Assembly (NCBI RefSeq): GCF_025965085.1
Contig: NZ_JAOPXP010000089.1
Span: 1 to 42,162 of the forward strand
Direction: 5' to 3'
DNA length: 42,162 bases
From: Marmoricola sp.
GTDB taxonomy: Bacteria > Actinomycetota > Actinomycetes > Propionibacteriales > Nocardioidaceae
A model generated the notes under the pieces. It had not been told where the DNA came from and made no database searches. It saw nothing but the letters and a program-made list of their open reading frames with translations. The translations under genes and the position numbers were made by a program. Below are positions 10,136 to 20,410 of this stretch, piece by piece (the first letter of the stretch is position 1; each line of letters begins with the position of its first letter).

Positions 10136-11194
10136 TCAGTCCCTCTCGATCGGGGTACGGGTGGGTGCCTGGAAGGTCATCGTCATCCGCACGTCGGCCT
10201 CGGCTCCCGTGCCGACGGTCGTCACGTCCTCGACCACCAGCCGACGGATGTCGGCGATCGTCGAGATGCCCAGGTCGGCGACCGCGTTCGACCCTGCGCC
10301 GAGCAGTGCGGGGGCGACGTAGGCCACGACCTCGTCGACCAGACCGGCCTCCACGAAGGCTGCGGCCAGGTGCGGGCCGCCCTCCAGGAAGACATGGTGG
10401 CGGTCCCGGGCGTGCAGCAGGGCCAGCGCCTCTCGGGGCTCGCGCGTCCGCAGCTGCTCGGTCTCTGCGCTGTCGTTGAACACCCGGCGGTCCCGACGAA
10501 GCGCCCGCACGCCCATGACGGCACGGAGCGGCTGGTGGGCCAGCAGCCCGTCGTACTCGTCGCGGACGGTGAGCTCGGGGTCGTCGGCCTCGACGGTGCC
10601 GGTGCCGACGAGCATCACGTCGCACTGGGCGCGCAGCCGGTGGCTGTCGACCCTGGCGGCACGCGAGGTGATCCAGCGACTGGTCCCGTCGGCAGCTGCA
10701 CTGCGGCCGTCCAGGGTGGCGGCGAACTTCCAGGTGACGAAGGGGCGGTGGTGCTCCAACGCGAAGGTCCACGCCCTGTTCAGGCGACGGGACTCGCGCT
10801 CCATCAGGCCGAACTCGACGTCGATGCCGGCCGCTCGCAGGGCGGCCTCGCCCCCCGTGGCCACCGGGTTGGGGTCCGGCTGCGCGAAGACCACCCGCTT
10901 CACGCCTGCGTCGATGAGGGCCCTGGTGCAGGGGCCCGTGCGCCCCGTGTGGTTGCAGGGCTCGAGCGTGACCACAGCCGTCGTACCCCGAGCATCCTCG
11001 CCGGCCTCGGCGAGGGCGGCGGTCTCGGCATGGAGCGTGCCCGCCCCGCGGTGGTAGCCCTCTGCCACTTCGGTGCCCTGGGCGGTGAGCAGCACGCAGC
11101 CGACGCGCGGGTTCGGGCCGAGGGGTACGCCGGGCGTGCTCGCCAGCTCGAGCGCACGACGCATCGCACGCTGCTCTGCTGGGGAGAAGCTCAT
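10136..11194 (-). CDS. ribD: diaminohydroxyphosphoribosylaminopyrimidine deaminase/reductase
   Basis: 352 aa with HAETAALAEAGEDARGTTAVVTLEPCNHTGRTGPC deaminase motif and a RibD reductase domain. Confidence 0.96.
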   Translation of the reverse strand: MSFSPAEQRAMRRALELASTPGVPLGPNPRVGCVLLTAQGTEVAEGYHRGAGTLHAETAALAEAGEDARGTTAVVTLEPCNHTGRTGPCTRALIDAGVKRVVFAQPDPNPVATGGEAALRAAGIDVEFGLMERESRRLNRAWTFALEHHRPFVTWKFAATLDGRSAAADGTSRWITSRAARVDSHRLRAQCDVMLVGTGTVEADDPELTVRDEYDGLLAHQPLRAVMGVRALRRDRRVFNDSAETEQLRTREPREALALLHARDRHHVFLEGGPHLAAAFVEAGLVDEVVAYVAPALLGAGSNAVADLGISTIADIRRLVVEDVTTVGTGAEADVRMTMTFQAPTRTPIERD

Positions 11195-11272
11195 CGTCCG
11201 TCCTCACTGGTCCTCAGCGGGCCCTGGGGACGGGACGGCTCACGACATCGCGTCGCGGACGGCCTGCGTGCG

Positions 11273-11390
11273 CCTTCCCATCCGGACTTTGACCGTCGGT
11301 CCAGGAGTTCCACCTGGTCAACCGGCCCCATGTGGGCGGCCGGGTCGCGGACTGTCACCGCCGGTGCGGAGTTCCACCGCCCCCAGAGCA
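11273..11390 (-). promoter_or_regulatory. FMN (RFN) riboswitch
   Basis: Minus strand CTCTGGGGGCGGTGGAACTCCGCACCGGCGGTGACAGTCCGCGACCCGGCC...CCAGGTGGAACTCCTGGACCGACGGTCAAAGTCCGGATGGGAAGG matches the RFN consensus; directly upstream of ribD. Confidence 0.95.
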
Positions 11391-11444
11391 CGCGAGTTCT
11401 CACTCGTCACTCCAAGTCTGCCACAGGGCCTCCCTGCCCGCCCG

Positions 11445-11555
11445 GTGACCTCTCTCACGGCCGCCGGACCCTGGGGCGGGTCGTGGGCCGCACTGGTGCT
11501 CGTCTCGCTCAGCCTGCGCGCGTCCTTCGTCGCGGTCGCGCCTATCTCCGAGGGG
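11445..11555 (+). pseudogene. possible N-terminal remnant of a CynX/NimT-like MFS transporter
   Basis: GTG at 11445: VTSLTAAGPWGGSWAALVLVSLSLRASFVAVAPISE looks like a first TM segment, then loses transporter character next to the rpe 3' end. Confidence 0.35.
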
Positions 11556-11567
11556 AGCGACCGGGGC

Positions 11568-12221
11568 TCAGGACCCGGCAGCCTCGCGCAGCCGCTGGAC
11601 CATCGCGTCGGGGTCCTCCGCGGAGTAGACGGCCGAGCCGGCGACGAACACGTCGGCACCGGCCTCGGCGCAGCGCTCGATCGTCTCCAGCGAGATGCCA
11701 CCGTCGACCTGCAGCCACACCTCGAGCCCGGCGGCCGAGATCAGCTCCCGGGCGCGGCGGATCTTGGGCAGGCACAGGTCGAGGAACCTCTGGCCCCCGA
11801 AGCCCGGCTCGACGGTCATCACGAGGAGCATGTCGAGCTCGCCGAGCATGTCGGCGTAGGGCTCGACAGGAGTGGCCGGCTTCAGGGCCATCGAGGCCCT
11901 CGCCCCCTTCGAGCGCAGCTCCCGGGCCAGCCGCACGGGCGCCCGGGCGGCCTCCGCGTGGAAGGTGACGGACCCGGCCCCCGCCTCGGCGTACGCCGGC
12001 GCCCAGCGGTCAGGCTCGTCGATCATCAGGTGCGCGTCGATCGGCAGGTCCGTCGACTTCGCCAGGCTCTCGAAGACCGGCAGCCCGATCGTCAGGTTGG
12101 GCACGAAGTGGTTGTCCATCACGTCGACGTGCACCCAGTCGGCACTGGGGATGCGGCCCACCTCGTCGGCCAGGCGGGACAGGTCGGCGTTGAGGATGCT
12201 CGGTGTGATCTGGATACCCAT
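11568..12221 (-). CDS. rpe: ribulose-phosphate 3-epimerase
   Basis: 217 aa [49 protein letters not shown]...[12 protein letters not shown]. Confidence 0.97.
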   Translation of the reverse strand: MGIQITPSILNADLSRLADEVGRIPSADWVHVDVMDNHFVPNLTIGLPVFESLAKSTDLPIDAHLMIDEPDRWAPAYAEAGAGSVTFHAEAARAPVRLARELRSKGARASMALKPATPVEPYADMLGELDMLLVMTVEPGFGGQRFLDLCLPKIRRARELISAAGLEVWLQVDGGISLETIERCAEAGADVFVAGSAVYSAEDPDAMVQRLREAAGS

Positions 12222-12251
12222 GGTGCGTTGATCCTAGGGCGCGGGGCGACG

Positions 12252-13589
12252 TCAAGTCCGACGGAGCAGTGCCATGAACATGGCGTCCGTGCCGTGCCGG
12301 TGCGGCCACAGCTGCACGGCACCCTCCAGGTGCGCCGACCCGGCGTCGTGGGCCTCCGGCACGAGTGGGCGCGCATCCTCCATCTGGGCGTCCGGACGGT
12401 TGGCGAGCACTTTCTCGACGACCCCGGCGGTCTCCTCGACCACAGGGGAGCAGGTTGCGTAGAGCACCACTCCCCCCGGCCGCACCGAGTCCAGGGCACT
12501 GGTCAGCAGGGCAACCTGCAGCGGCACCAGGCCCGCGACGTCCTCGGGCGTACGACGCCACCGGCTCTCGGGGCGGCGCCGCAGGGCACCGAGCCCGGAG
12601 CACGGCGCGTCCACCAGCACCCGGTCGAAGCTCCCCTCCGGCCAGGGCGGGCGCAGCCCGTCGCCCGTGACCACGTCACCCGTGGTGGCCCGCATCGCCT
12701 GCGCGACGAGCCTCGCCCGGTGCGGCTGGCGCTCGTTGGCCAGCAGCCGCGCGGCCTGCCCACCCGCCAGTGCCGCGAGCAGGGCCGCCTTGCCCCCGGG
12801 GCCGGCGCACAGGTCGAGCCAGCGCTGGTCGCGCCCGTCCACGGCTGCCCGCGACAGCGCGAGCGCCACGAGCTGGGAGCCGGCGTCCTGGACGCCGGCC
12901 CGACCGTCGCGGACGGCCGGCACCTCCCCCGGGTCCCCGGAGTCCATGACGGCCGCGAGGGGCGAGATGGCCAGCGGTTCACCCGGCAGCTCCTCGACCG
13001 AGGAGAGTCCCGGCCGGGCGACGAGGGTGACCCGGGGCCGTTCGTTGTCCGCGGTCAGCAGCGCGTCCAGCTCCCCGGGCCGGTCCAGGGCGCGACCGAG
13101 CGACTCCACGATCCAGTCCGGGTGGGAGTGACGCACGGCGGGCGGTGCGTCGAGCTCGTCCATCCAGCCGTCGAGGTCGTGGCCGGTGATCTTGCGCATC
13201 ACGGCGTTGGTGAAGCCCGCCGGCCGGTGGCCGACGCGGGCACGCACGAGCTCGACCGTGCTGGTCACCGCTGCGTGGTCGGGCACGCGCATGGCCAACA
13301 ACTGGTGCGCCCCCAGGCGCAGGGCGTCCCTCACGGCGGCGTCCGGTCTGCGCCCCACGACGTGGTCGATGATCGCGTCGTAGCTGCCCTGACCACGCAG
13401 CGTGCCGCCGACCAGCTCGGTCGCGAAGGCCGCGTCGCGCCCCCCGATCTGCCGCTCGCGCAGCACCTGCGGCAGCACCAGGTTGGCGTAGGCATCGTCC
13501 TCGCGCACCGCCGCCAGCACGTCGTACGCCGCCAGCCGGGCCGGGTCGACCTTCGGCCTGTCCGGCAGCTTCTTCGGAGCGCGGCTCAT
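12252..13589 (-). CDS. rsmB: 16S rRNA m5C967 methyltransferase (RsmB/Sun family)
   Basis: 445 aa: NusB-like N-terminus (ARLAAYDVLAAVREDDAYANLVLP), then DLCAGPGGKAALLAAL and VDAPCSGLGALRRRPESRW. Confidence 0.94.
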   Translation of the reverse strand: MSRAPKKLPDRPKVDPARLAAYDVLAAVREDDAYANLVLPQVLRERQIGGRDAAFATELVGGTLRGQGSYDAIIDHVVGRRPDAAVRDALRLGAHQLLAMRVPDHAAVTSTVELVRARVGHRPAGFTNAVMRKITGHDLDGWMDELDAPPAVRHSHPDWIVESLGRALDRPGELDALLTADNERPRVTLVARPGLSSVEELPGEPLAISPLAAVMDSGDPGEVPAVRDGRAGVQDAGSQLVALALSRAAVDGRDQRWLDLCAGPGGKAALLAALAGGQAARLLANERQPHRARLVAQAMRATTGDVVTGDGLRPPWPEGSFDRVLVDAPCSGLGALRRRPESRWRRTPEDVAGLVPLQVALLTSALDSVRPGGVVLYATCSPVVEETAGVVEKVLANRPDAQMEDARPLVPEAHDAGSAHLEGAVQLWPHRHGTDAMFMALLRRT

Positions 13590-14005
13590 GCGAGGAACTC
13601 GCGGACGAGCCTCTTCGGCGCGGTGGCCAGCCAGGCGTCGGTGATGACCTCGGCGAGCTCGTCCCTGGTGACCTCGCCGAGGCGCGACTGCTGCACGAGC
13701 ACGGCGTTGAAGCCGCGGAAGTGGTCGATGGTGAAGAACGGCCCGTCGGCCTCGACCAGGGCACGCGTGGCGTCCTCGTCGGCGGTGCGGACCACGAGCA
13801 GGTCGTCGTACGGCTCGCCGGTGCCGGGATCGATCGCGGACCGGTGGGGCTTGCGGTGCAGCACGAAGCCGCGGCCCTTGTCTCCCTTCACCCGCAGCGG
13901 CACCAGCCAGGTCGGGACGTCGCCCCAGGAGGTGCCGAACCAGGTCTCCGGCAGCCCCCGGCAGATCTCGTCGACGTCCTCGGGGCGCGCCCTGCGGACA
14001 TCCAT
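13586..14005 (-). CDS. MmcQ/YjbR family protein
   Basis: From ATG 14005: MDVRRARPEDVDEICRGLPETWFGTSWGDVPTW...GPFFTIDHFRGFNAVLVQQSRLGEVTRDELAEVITDAWLATAPKRLVREFLA; TAGCCT 7 nt upstream. Track start is 14035. Confidence 0.82.
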   Translation of the reverse strand: MDVRRARPEDVDEICRGLPETWFGTSWGDVPTWLVPLRVKGDKGRGFVLHRKPHRSAIDPGTGEPYDDLLVVRTADEDATRALVEADGPFFTIDHFRGFNAVLVQQSRLGEVTRDELAEVITDAWLATAPKRLVREFLA

Positions 14006-14015
14006 GGGCGCGAGG

Positions 14016-14942
14016 CTACTCGCCAAGACGGACACCGGTCTCCAGCCGGGCGCCGCGCGCCCAGTCGGCGGCGTCCATCTCCTTCTTGCCGAACGCCTTG
14101 ACCCTGCCCAGCTGCACGGGTCCGCTGCCGGTACCCACGAACACGGCCGTCTTGGTCACCTCGAGCTCACCGGGTGCCAACCGCTCACGACCGACGGGGC
14201 GCACGGGACCCAGCTTGAGGCGTTGGCCCTCGTGGGTCGACCAGGCACCGGGGGCGGGGGTGCAGGCGCGGACGCGGCGGTCGACCGCGACGGCGGGCTC
14301 GGTCCAGTCGACGTGGGCGTCCTCGACGAGGATCTTCGGCGCGTAGCTGACCCACTCGTCGGGCTGCTCGCGCGCGTCGATGGCGCCGTCCTCGAGGCCG
14401 TCGAGGGTCTGCACCAGCAGGCCCGCGCCGCCCTCGGCGAGCCGCTCGAGCAGGTCGCCGGCGGTGTCGGCGGGCCGGATCGTCTGGGTCATCAAGCCGA
14501 ACGTCGGTCCCGCGTCGAGCTCCTTGACGATGCGGAAGGTCGTCGCGCCGCTCACCTCGTCGCCGGCCCAGATCGCGTGCTGCACCGGAGCCGCACCCCG
14601 CCACGCAGGCAGGACGGAGAAGTGCAGGTTGACCCAACCGTGCTCGGGGATGTCGAGCGCCGACTGCGGCAGCAGGGCACCGTAGGCCACCACCGGGCAG
14701 CAGGCCGGACGCAGCTCACGCAGCGCCTGCTGGAACCCCGGCTCGCGCGGGTGGCTCGGCTTGAGCACTGGTACGCCGAGCTCCTCCGCGCGCTCCGCCA
14801 CCGGGGAGGCGACCAGCTTGCGGCCCCGCCCGGCCTGCGCGTCCGGACGGGTGACCACGCCGACGAGCTCATGGCGGCTGGCCGCGATCGCGTCCAGGGA
14901 GGGAAGGGCAGCCTCCGGTGTGCCGGCGAAGACGACGCGCAC
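14016..14942 (-). CDS. fmt: methionyl-tRNA formyltransferase
   Basis: 308 aa [43 protein letters not shown]...[27 protein letters not shown]. Confidence 0.97.
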   Translation of the reverse strand: MRVVFAGTPEAALPSLDAIAASRHELVGVVTRPDAQAGRGRKLVASPVAERAEELGVPVLKPSHPREPGFQQALRELRPACCPVVAYGALLPQSALDIPEHGWVNLHFSVLPAWRGAAPVQHAIWAGDEVSGATTFRIVKELDAGPTFGLMTQTIRPADTAGDLLERLAEGGAGLLVQTLDGLEDGAIDAREQPDEWVSYAPKILVEDAHVDWTEPAVAVDRRVRACTPAPGAWSTHEGQRLKLGPVRPVGRERLAPGELEVTKTAVFVGTGSGPVQLGRVKAFGKKEMDAADWARGARLETGVRLGE

Positions 14943-14946
14943 CGCC

Positions 14947-15492
14947 TCAGATCCCCAGTCCGTTGGTGGCGTGGGGAGAGATCTTCACCTGCGTGGCCGG
15001 GTCGCCGAACCACTCGGACTCGCGGATGAACCTCATCGCCTCCTTGCGGGCCTCCCGGTCGAGGCGGTCCACGAAGATGATGCCGTCGAGGTGGTCGGTC
15101 TCGTGCTGGATGGCGCGCGCGAGCATCTGGGAGCCCTCGACGACGACCGGCTCGCCGTACATGTCGAAGCCGTGCGCGACCACCGAGAGGGCGCGCTTGC
15201 AGTCGATGCTGAAGCCGGGGATCGACAGGCAGCCCTCTGCACCGTCCTGGATCTCCTCGGAGAGGGTCAGCTGCGGGTTCACGAGGTGTCCGAGCTCGCC
15301 GTCGACCTGCCAGGTGAAGACCCGCAGTCCGACGCCCAGCTGTGGCGCCGCCAGACCGGCACCCGGCGCGTCGATCATCGTGTCGGTGAGGTCCGCGACC
15401 AGGGTGCGCAGCTCCTTGTCGAAGTCGACGACCGGCTTCGCCGGCGTGCGCAGCACCGGGTCGCCGAAGAGCCGGATCGGCCTGATGGACAA
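14947..15492 (-). CDS. def: peptide deformylase; likely TTG start at 15492
   Basis: [20 protein letters not shown]...[16 protein letters not shown]...EGCLSIPGF...[31 protein letters not shown] upstream supports a TTG start over the track ATG at 15522. Confidence 0.94.
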   Translation of the reverse strand: MSIRPIRLFGDPVLRTPAKPVVDFDKELRTLVADLTDTMIDAPGAGLAAPQLGVGLRVFTWQVDGELGHLVNPQLTLSEEIQDGAEGCLSIPGFSIDCKRALSVVAHGFDMYGEPVVVEGSQMLARAIQHETDHLDGIIFVDRLDREARKEAMRFIRESEWFGDPATQVKISPHATNGLGI

Positions 15493-15693
15493 CGCATTCC
15501 TCCTGTGACGACGAAAGCACACAGTCTAGGGACACCTCCGTGAGGCGCCCGCGCCCCTGGTGCCGTGGCCGGGACACGACCGCCGGCTGTTCCCCCGACG
15601 GCTTCGCGCTCCCCCGGCTGCGCCTCATCGCCGCGCGCGCCGTCCGCTCGGGCGTCGCGTCCTGGACCACGCGGTCAGGTGAGCGGGACCGGG

Positions 15694-17757
15694 TCACCCC
15701 AGCTCGGCCGGGTCGACCTCCACCCGGACGTGCGGCAGCTTGCGTGTCGACCGCTGCGCCTGGAGCTCACCGAGGGCAGCCGACAGGGCGGGACCCGAGC
15801 TGCGGGGGACACGGACGACGTAGCGGACGGTCTCCTCGTCCAGGGCGCTCCCCGGCTGGCGTTCGACCGGAACCGGGCCCAGCACCTCGGCGACCTCCGG
15901 CAGGCGCAGCGCTGCCACCGCCTGTTCGAGGTCCTCGGCCTCCCCGGTGATCGTGGCCACCCGGGACGCCGGGGGCAGGTGGGCGGACTGGCGCTCCTCG
16001 ATCTCGCGGCGCGCCAGTCCGCTCGGGTCCCACCGCACCAGCGACTGCAGTCCCGGGTCGGCCGGGTCGCCGATGGCCAGCACGCGGCCGCCGTCGCTCG
16101 CGGGCCGGACGAGCGCCGCGGCGTTGGCCCAGCGACGCACCGCCTCCTCGGTGGCGCGCAGGTCGGAGCGCGCCAGCAGCAGCCAGGTGTCCATCAGCAG
16201 GACGGCGCTGTAGCCACCGAGCGCCACCGGCTCAGCGCCCGGCGTGGCCACGACGATGGCCGGGGTGCCCTCCACGGTCGCGAGCACCCGGTCACCGGAC
16301 GAGGACGTGCGAACGGGCACACCTGGCAGCGCGCGGCCCAGCTCCTCGGCTGTGCGGGCGTCCCCGAGCACGGGCGCGCGCAGCCCGTGGCCGCCGCACT
16401 CGGCGCAGCGCCAGCCGGGCGCGGAAGTCGCGCACCAGGCGCACTCGGGCGGATGTGTGGGCCCGCGAAGCCGCAGGGGCCCATGACAGACGGCGCAGGT
16501 CGCCGGCGTCCGGCACCGCTCGCAGGCCAGCCGCGTGGCGTAACCGGCGCGCGGTGTCTGCACGAGCACCGGGCCACCCTTGACCGCCTCGCGCAGCAGC
16601 GTGAGGGCCTCGCTGGGAAGGCGGGCCGACCGTGCGCCGGGGTCGCGGGCGAGGTCGTGGTCGGTGTCTCCCGTGAGACCCACCGAGATCCTCCGGCGTA
16701 CGACGTCGCGCGGAGCCACCACCTCCGCGGCCCAGCCGGTGCGCACGAGGTACTCCGCCTCGACGCTGCGCGCGTGCGCGGCCAGCAGGGCGGCGCACCC
16801 GGTCTCGTGGGCGCGCATGAGCAGGACCTCGCGGGCATGGGGGTACGGCGCCCGGGGCTCGTCGTGGAGGTCGTCACCGTCGTCCCAGATGGCCACCAGT
16901 CCGAGGTCGTGCACCGGGGCGAACGCGGCGGCGCGGGTGCCGATGACGATGCGGACCGCCCCCCGGCTGATCGCGAGGAACGCGCGATAGCGCCTGGCCG
17001 GCCCGGAGTCGGAGGCCAGCACGACGTGGCGGCCCTCCCCCAACCGGGCGGTGAGGGCTGCGTCGAGCCGGTCCACGTCGCGGTGGTCGGGGACGCAGAC
17101 CAGGGCGCCCCGCCCGGAGGCCGCGGTCGCGACGACCGCCTCGGCGAGGAGGTCGGCCCAGTCGTCGCCGGGGACGACCGTCCACACGGCGCGCGGGCAG
17201 TCACCCTTCGCCAGACCCAGGAGGAACGGCTCCGCCGCGGGGTAGTGAGCGGTCAGCTCCGGCCGTCGCGCGGCGGTGATCGGCGGCGTCGGCTCGGAGG
17301 GCTGCTTCTCGACGGTGGCATGACGGGGCGGAACGGCCAGCCGGAGCACGTCCGACCGGGTGCCGGCGTACCGCTTGGCCACGGCGCCGGTCAGTGCCGC
17401 GACGTCCGGGGCCAGCACCTGCTCGGCGCTGACCACCCGGCGCAGATGCTGCAGCCGACCGGTGTGCTCGGTGGTCGCGGCCCGCTCGATCACGAACCCG
17501 TCGACGTCCTGCCCGGCAAAACGGACCTTGACGCGGACCCCCGGCTGCGCATCGTCGGCCATCGTCTCGGGGACGGCGTAGTCGAAGGGCCGGTCGAGGT
17601 GCGCGAGCGCGACGTCCACCAGCACGCGCGCCACGGGGTCGGTCCCGGCCACCGGGATCGGCACCTTCTCCTGGGGCGGCTTCGCCCTCCGTGCCACCGC
17701 CTTGACCCGCTCGGGCGCCGGCAGCAGGGCCGGCTGCTCGTCCTCACCCGTCGTCAC
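15694..17757 (-). CDS. priA: PriA-like primosomal protein N' lacking recognisable helicase motifs
   Basis: 687 aa; N-terminal PriA domain and Cys-rich zinc region CERCRTPATCAVCHGPLRLRGPTHPPECAWCATSAPGWRCAECGGHGLR present; Walker A and DEEH degenerate. Confidence 0.88.
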   Translation of the reverse strand: MTTGEDEQPALLPAPERVKAVARRAKPPQEKVPIPVAGTDPVARVLVDVALAHLDRPFDYAVPETMADDAQPGVRVKVRFAGQDVDGFVIERAATTEHTGRLQHLRRVVSAEQVLAPDVAALTGAVAKRYAGTRSDVLRLAVPPRHATVEKQPSEPTPPITAARRPELTAHYPAAEPFLLGLAKGDCPRAVWTVVPGDDWADLLAEAVVATAASGRGALVCVPDHRDVDRLDAALTARLGEGRHVVLASDSGPARRYRAFLAISRGAVRIVIGTRAAAFAPVHDLGLVAIWDDGDDLHDEPRAPYPHAREVLLMRAHETGCAALLAAHARSVEAEYLVRTGWAAEVVAPRDVVRRRISVGLTGDTDHDLARDPGARSARLPSEALTLLREAVKGGPVLVQTPRAGYATRLACERCRTPATCAVCHGPLRLRGPTHPPECAWCATSAPGWRCAECGGHGLRAPVLGDARTAEELGRALPGVPVRTSSSGDRVLATVEGTPAIVVATPGAEPVALGGYSAVLLMDTWLLLARSDLRATEEAVRRWANAAALVRPASDGGRVLAIGDPADPGLQSLVRWDPSGLARREIEERQSAHLPPASRVATITGEAEDLEQAVAALRLPEVAEVLGPVPVERQPGSALDEETVRYVVRVPRSSGPALSAALGELQAQRSTRKLPHVRVEVDPAELG

Positions 17758-17814
17758 CCGCGCATGCTTTCACCCGGGGGTGACAGGGAGTGGACGGTCC
17801 CCGTCGGCCCCGCT

Positions 17815-19017
17815 TCAGACCCCCGCAGCAGCCTTGAGCTTCTCGGCGCGGTCGGTGCTCTCCCAGGTGAACTCGGGGAGCTCGCGGCCGAAGTGGCCGT
17901 ACGCCGCCGTCTGGGCGTAGATGGGGCGCAGCAGCTCGAGGTCGCGGATGATCGCGGCCGGGCGCAGGTCGAATACCTCGAGCACGGCCTGCTGGATGAT
18001 CTCGTCGGAGACGACGCCGGTGCCGAAGGTCTGGACGAAGACGCCGACGGGCTGGGCCTTGCCGATGGCGTAGGCGACCTGGACCTCGGCGCGGCGGGCG
18101 AGACCCGCGGCGACGATGTTCTTGGCCACCCAGCGCATGGCGTACGCCGCGGAGCGGTCGACCTTCGACGGGTCCTTGCCGGAGAACGCGCCGCCACCGT
18201 GACGGGCCATGCCGCCGTAGGTGTCGACGATGATCTTGCGACCGGTCAGGCCGGCGTCACCCATCGGACCGCCCACGACGAAGACGCCGGTGGGGTTGAC
18301 CAGCAGCCGGTAGTCGTCCGAGGGGATCTCGAAGGTGGCCAGGACGTGGTCGATGACGTGCTTCTTGACGTCGGACTCCAGCGTCTCGAGGGTGGTCTCC
18401 TCGGCGTGCTGGGTGGAGAGCACCACGGTGTCGACACGGACGGGACGGTCCTGGTCGTCGTACTCGATGGTGACCTGGGTCTTGCCGTCGGGCCGCAGGT
18501 AGTCCAGCGTGCCGTCCTTGCGGACCTCGGTCAGCCGCTCGGCCAGGCGGTGCGCGATCGTGATGGGCAGCGGCATCAGCTCGGGGGTGTCGTCGCAGGC
18601 GTAGCCGAACATCAGGCCCTGGTCACCGGCACCCTGCTTGTCCAGCTCGTCGTCGGAGGCACCGACACGCGCCTCGAAGCCCTGGTCGACCCCGGCGGCG
18701 ATGTCGACGGACTGGGCACCGATGGCCACCGTCACGCCGCAGGACTTGCCGTCGAAGCCCTTGTCCGAGGAGTCGTAGCCGATCGCGAGGATCTTCTTGC
18801 GGACCAGGTCCGCCACCGGCGCGTAGGCGTTGGTGCGGACCTCCCCGGCCACGACCACCAGACCGGTGGTCAGCAGGGTCTCGACCGCGACGCGCAGGTT
18901 CGCCTTGTCGTGGTCGTTCTCCAGCAGGTAGTCGAGCACCGTGTCGCTGATCGCGTCGGCGATCTTGTCCGGGTGACCCTCGGTCACGGACTCGGAGGTG
19001 AAAAGTCGTCCGGTCAC
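17815..19017 (-). CDS. metK: S-adenosylmethionine synthetase
   Basis: 400 aa [25 protein letters not shown]...[24 protein letters not shown]...[20 protein letters not shown]. Confidence 0.98.
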   Translation of the reverse strand: MTGRLFTSESVTEGHPDKIADAISDTVLDYLLENDHDKANLRVAVETLLTTGLVVVAGEVRTNAYAPVADLVRKKILAIGYDSSDKGFDGKSCGVTVAIGAQSVDIAAGVDQGFEARVGASDDELDKQGAGDQGLMFGYACDDTPELMPLPITIAHRLAERLTEVRKDGTLDYLRPDGKTQVTIEYDDQDRPVRVDTVVLSTQHAEETTLETLESDVKKHVIDHVLATFEIPSDDYRLLVNPTGVFVVGGPMGDAGLTGRKIIVDTYGGMARHGGGAFSGKDPSKVDRSAAYAMRWVAKNIVAAGLARRAEVQVAYAIGKAQPVGVFVQTFGTGVVSDEIIQQAVLEVFDLRPAAIIRDLELLRPIYAQTAAYGHFGRELPEFTWESTDRAEKLKAAAGV

Positions 19018-19149
19018 GTTCGTGTTCTCCTACGCGTGGGGGCAGGGCCTGTGGGGTTCAGCTGGCCGGTCCGGCGGTCCGAGCCCGGCTGATCGAGCCT
19101 AGCCGACCGTTCCCCCATCAGGGCGCGCGTCTCAACCGGGCGCGCATCG

Positions 19150-20397
19150 TCAGGATTGCGGGAGCAGGCCGAGGACGCGGTCCCAGATGACGTGGGCCAG
19201 CGCCGCCTTCGACCCCAGCGGGACACTGGTCGCGCTCCCGTCCTTGGCGAGTACGACGGCCTCGTTGTCCTCCGAGCCGAAGACGGCTCCGCCACCGACG
19301 TCGTTGACCACGAGCAGGTCGCAGCCCTTGCGGAGCAGCTTGGCCCGGGCATGGTCCAGCACGGAGCCGGTCGCGTCCCCGGTCTCGGCGGCGAACCCGA
19401 CCACGACGATGTGGTCGTTGGGCCGGTCCGCGGCCAGGCCCGCCAGGATGTCGGGGTTCTGGGTGAGCCGGATCTCGGGCGAGCCGCCGTCGTCGGACTT
19501 CTTGATCTTGTGGATGGACACGTCCACGGGTCGGAAGTCGGCCGGCGCGGCCGCCATCACCACGGCGTCGGCCGCAGTGGAGGCCTCGAGCACGTGCTCC
19601 TGCAGCTGGGCGGTGGTCTCGACCTTGACGACCTTGACCCCCGCGGGGTCGGGAAGCGTGACGTTAGCGGCCACCAGGGTGACCTCGGCGCCCCGCGCGG
19701 CCGCCGTACGCGCCAGCGCGTAGCCCTGGAGGCCGGAGGACCGGTTGCCGATGAAGCGAACCGGGTCGAGGTACTCCCGGGTGCCGCCTGCGGAGACCAC
19801 CACGTGCCTGCCGGCGAGGTCCTGGACGGTCGCACCGCCCAGCTCCTCACCGCGGGCGAGGAGGTCGGTGGCCAGGGCGAAGATCTCGCCCGGCTCGGGG
19901 AGCCGCCCCTTGCCGGTGTCGGCCCCGGTCAGTCGGCCCTCGGCCGGCTCGATGACGATCGCGCCGCGCGAGCGGAGCGTGGCGACGTTGGCCCGGGTGG
20001 CCGGGTGCTCCCACATCTCGGTGTGCATGGCCGGCGCGAACACCACCGGGCAGCGGGCGGTGAGCAGGGTGTTGGTGAGCAGGTCGTCGGCCAGACCGTG
20101 CGCGGCCTTGGCGAGCAGGTCGGCCGTCGCGGGGGCGACGACGACGAGGGCGGCCTCCTGGCCGATGCGCACGTGGGGCACCTCGTGGACCGACGCCCAC
20201 ACCTCGGTGCTGACCGGCTTGCCGGACAGGGCGGCCCAGGTGGGCGCCCCCACGAACTCCAGGGCGGCAGCGGTGGGGACGACGGTGACGTCGTGCCCGG
20301 ACTCGGTGAACCGGCGCAGCAGCTCACAGGCCTTGTATGCAGCAATCCCGCCGCTCACGCCGAGGACGACGCGAGGGCGGGACGCAGCGTGTTCCAC
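19150..20397 (-). CDS. coaBC: phosphopantothenoylcysteine decarboxylase/ligase; GTG start at 20397 or TTG at 20400 likely
   Basis: VEHAASRPRVVLGVSGGIAAYKACELLRRFTESGHDVTVVPTAAALEFVG...; the track extension to 20643 overlaps rpoZ and is unlikely. Confidence 0.94.
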   Translation of the reverse strand: MEHAASRPRVVLGVSGGIAAYKACELLRRFTESGHDVTVVPTAAALEFVGAPTWAALSGKPVSTEVWASVHEVPHVRIGQEAALVVVAPATADLLAKAAHGLADDLLTNTLLTARCPVVFAPAMHTEMWEHPATRANVATLRSRGAIVIEPAEGRLTGADTGKGRLPEPGEIFALATDLLARGEELGGATVQDLAGRHVVVSAGGTREYLDPVRFIGNRSSGLQGYALARTAAARGAEVTLVAANVTLPDPAGVKVVKVETTAQLQEHVLEASTAADAVVMAAAPADFRPVDVSIHKIKKSDDGGSPEIRLTQNPDILAGLAADRPNDHIVVVGFAAETGDATGSVLDHARAKLLRKGCDLLVVNDVGGGAVFGSEDNEAVVLAKDGSATSVPLGSKAALAHVIWDRVLGLLPQS

Positions 20398-20410
20398 CAA
20401 TGCCTGCCAG

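Noticed and set aside
11073-15029. 1318-aa plus-strand ORF
   Set aside because: Antisense to ribD, rpe, rsmB, yjbR-like, fmt and def, all clearly identified on the minus strand; low-complexity composition typical of GC-rich shadow ORFs.
15523-15693. Short ORFs between def and priA
   Set aside because: GC-rich intergenic sequence with no convincing protein or RNA signature; a repeat fragment is possible but unsupported.
15565-19092. 1175-aa plus-strand ORF
   Set aside because: Antisense to priA and metK; GC-skew shadow ORF.
19018-19149. Possible SAM riboswitch upstream of metK
   Set aside because: I could not match the leader to any SAM-riboswitch core; only a TAGGCT promoter-like box is visible.
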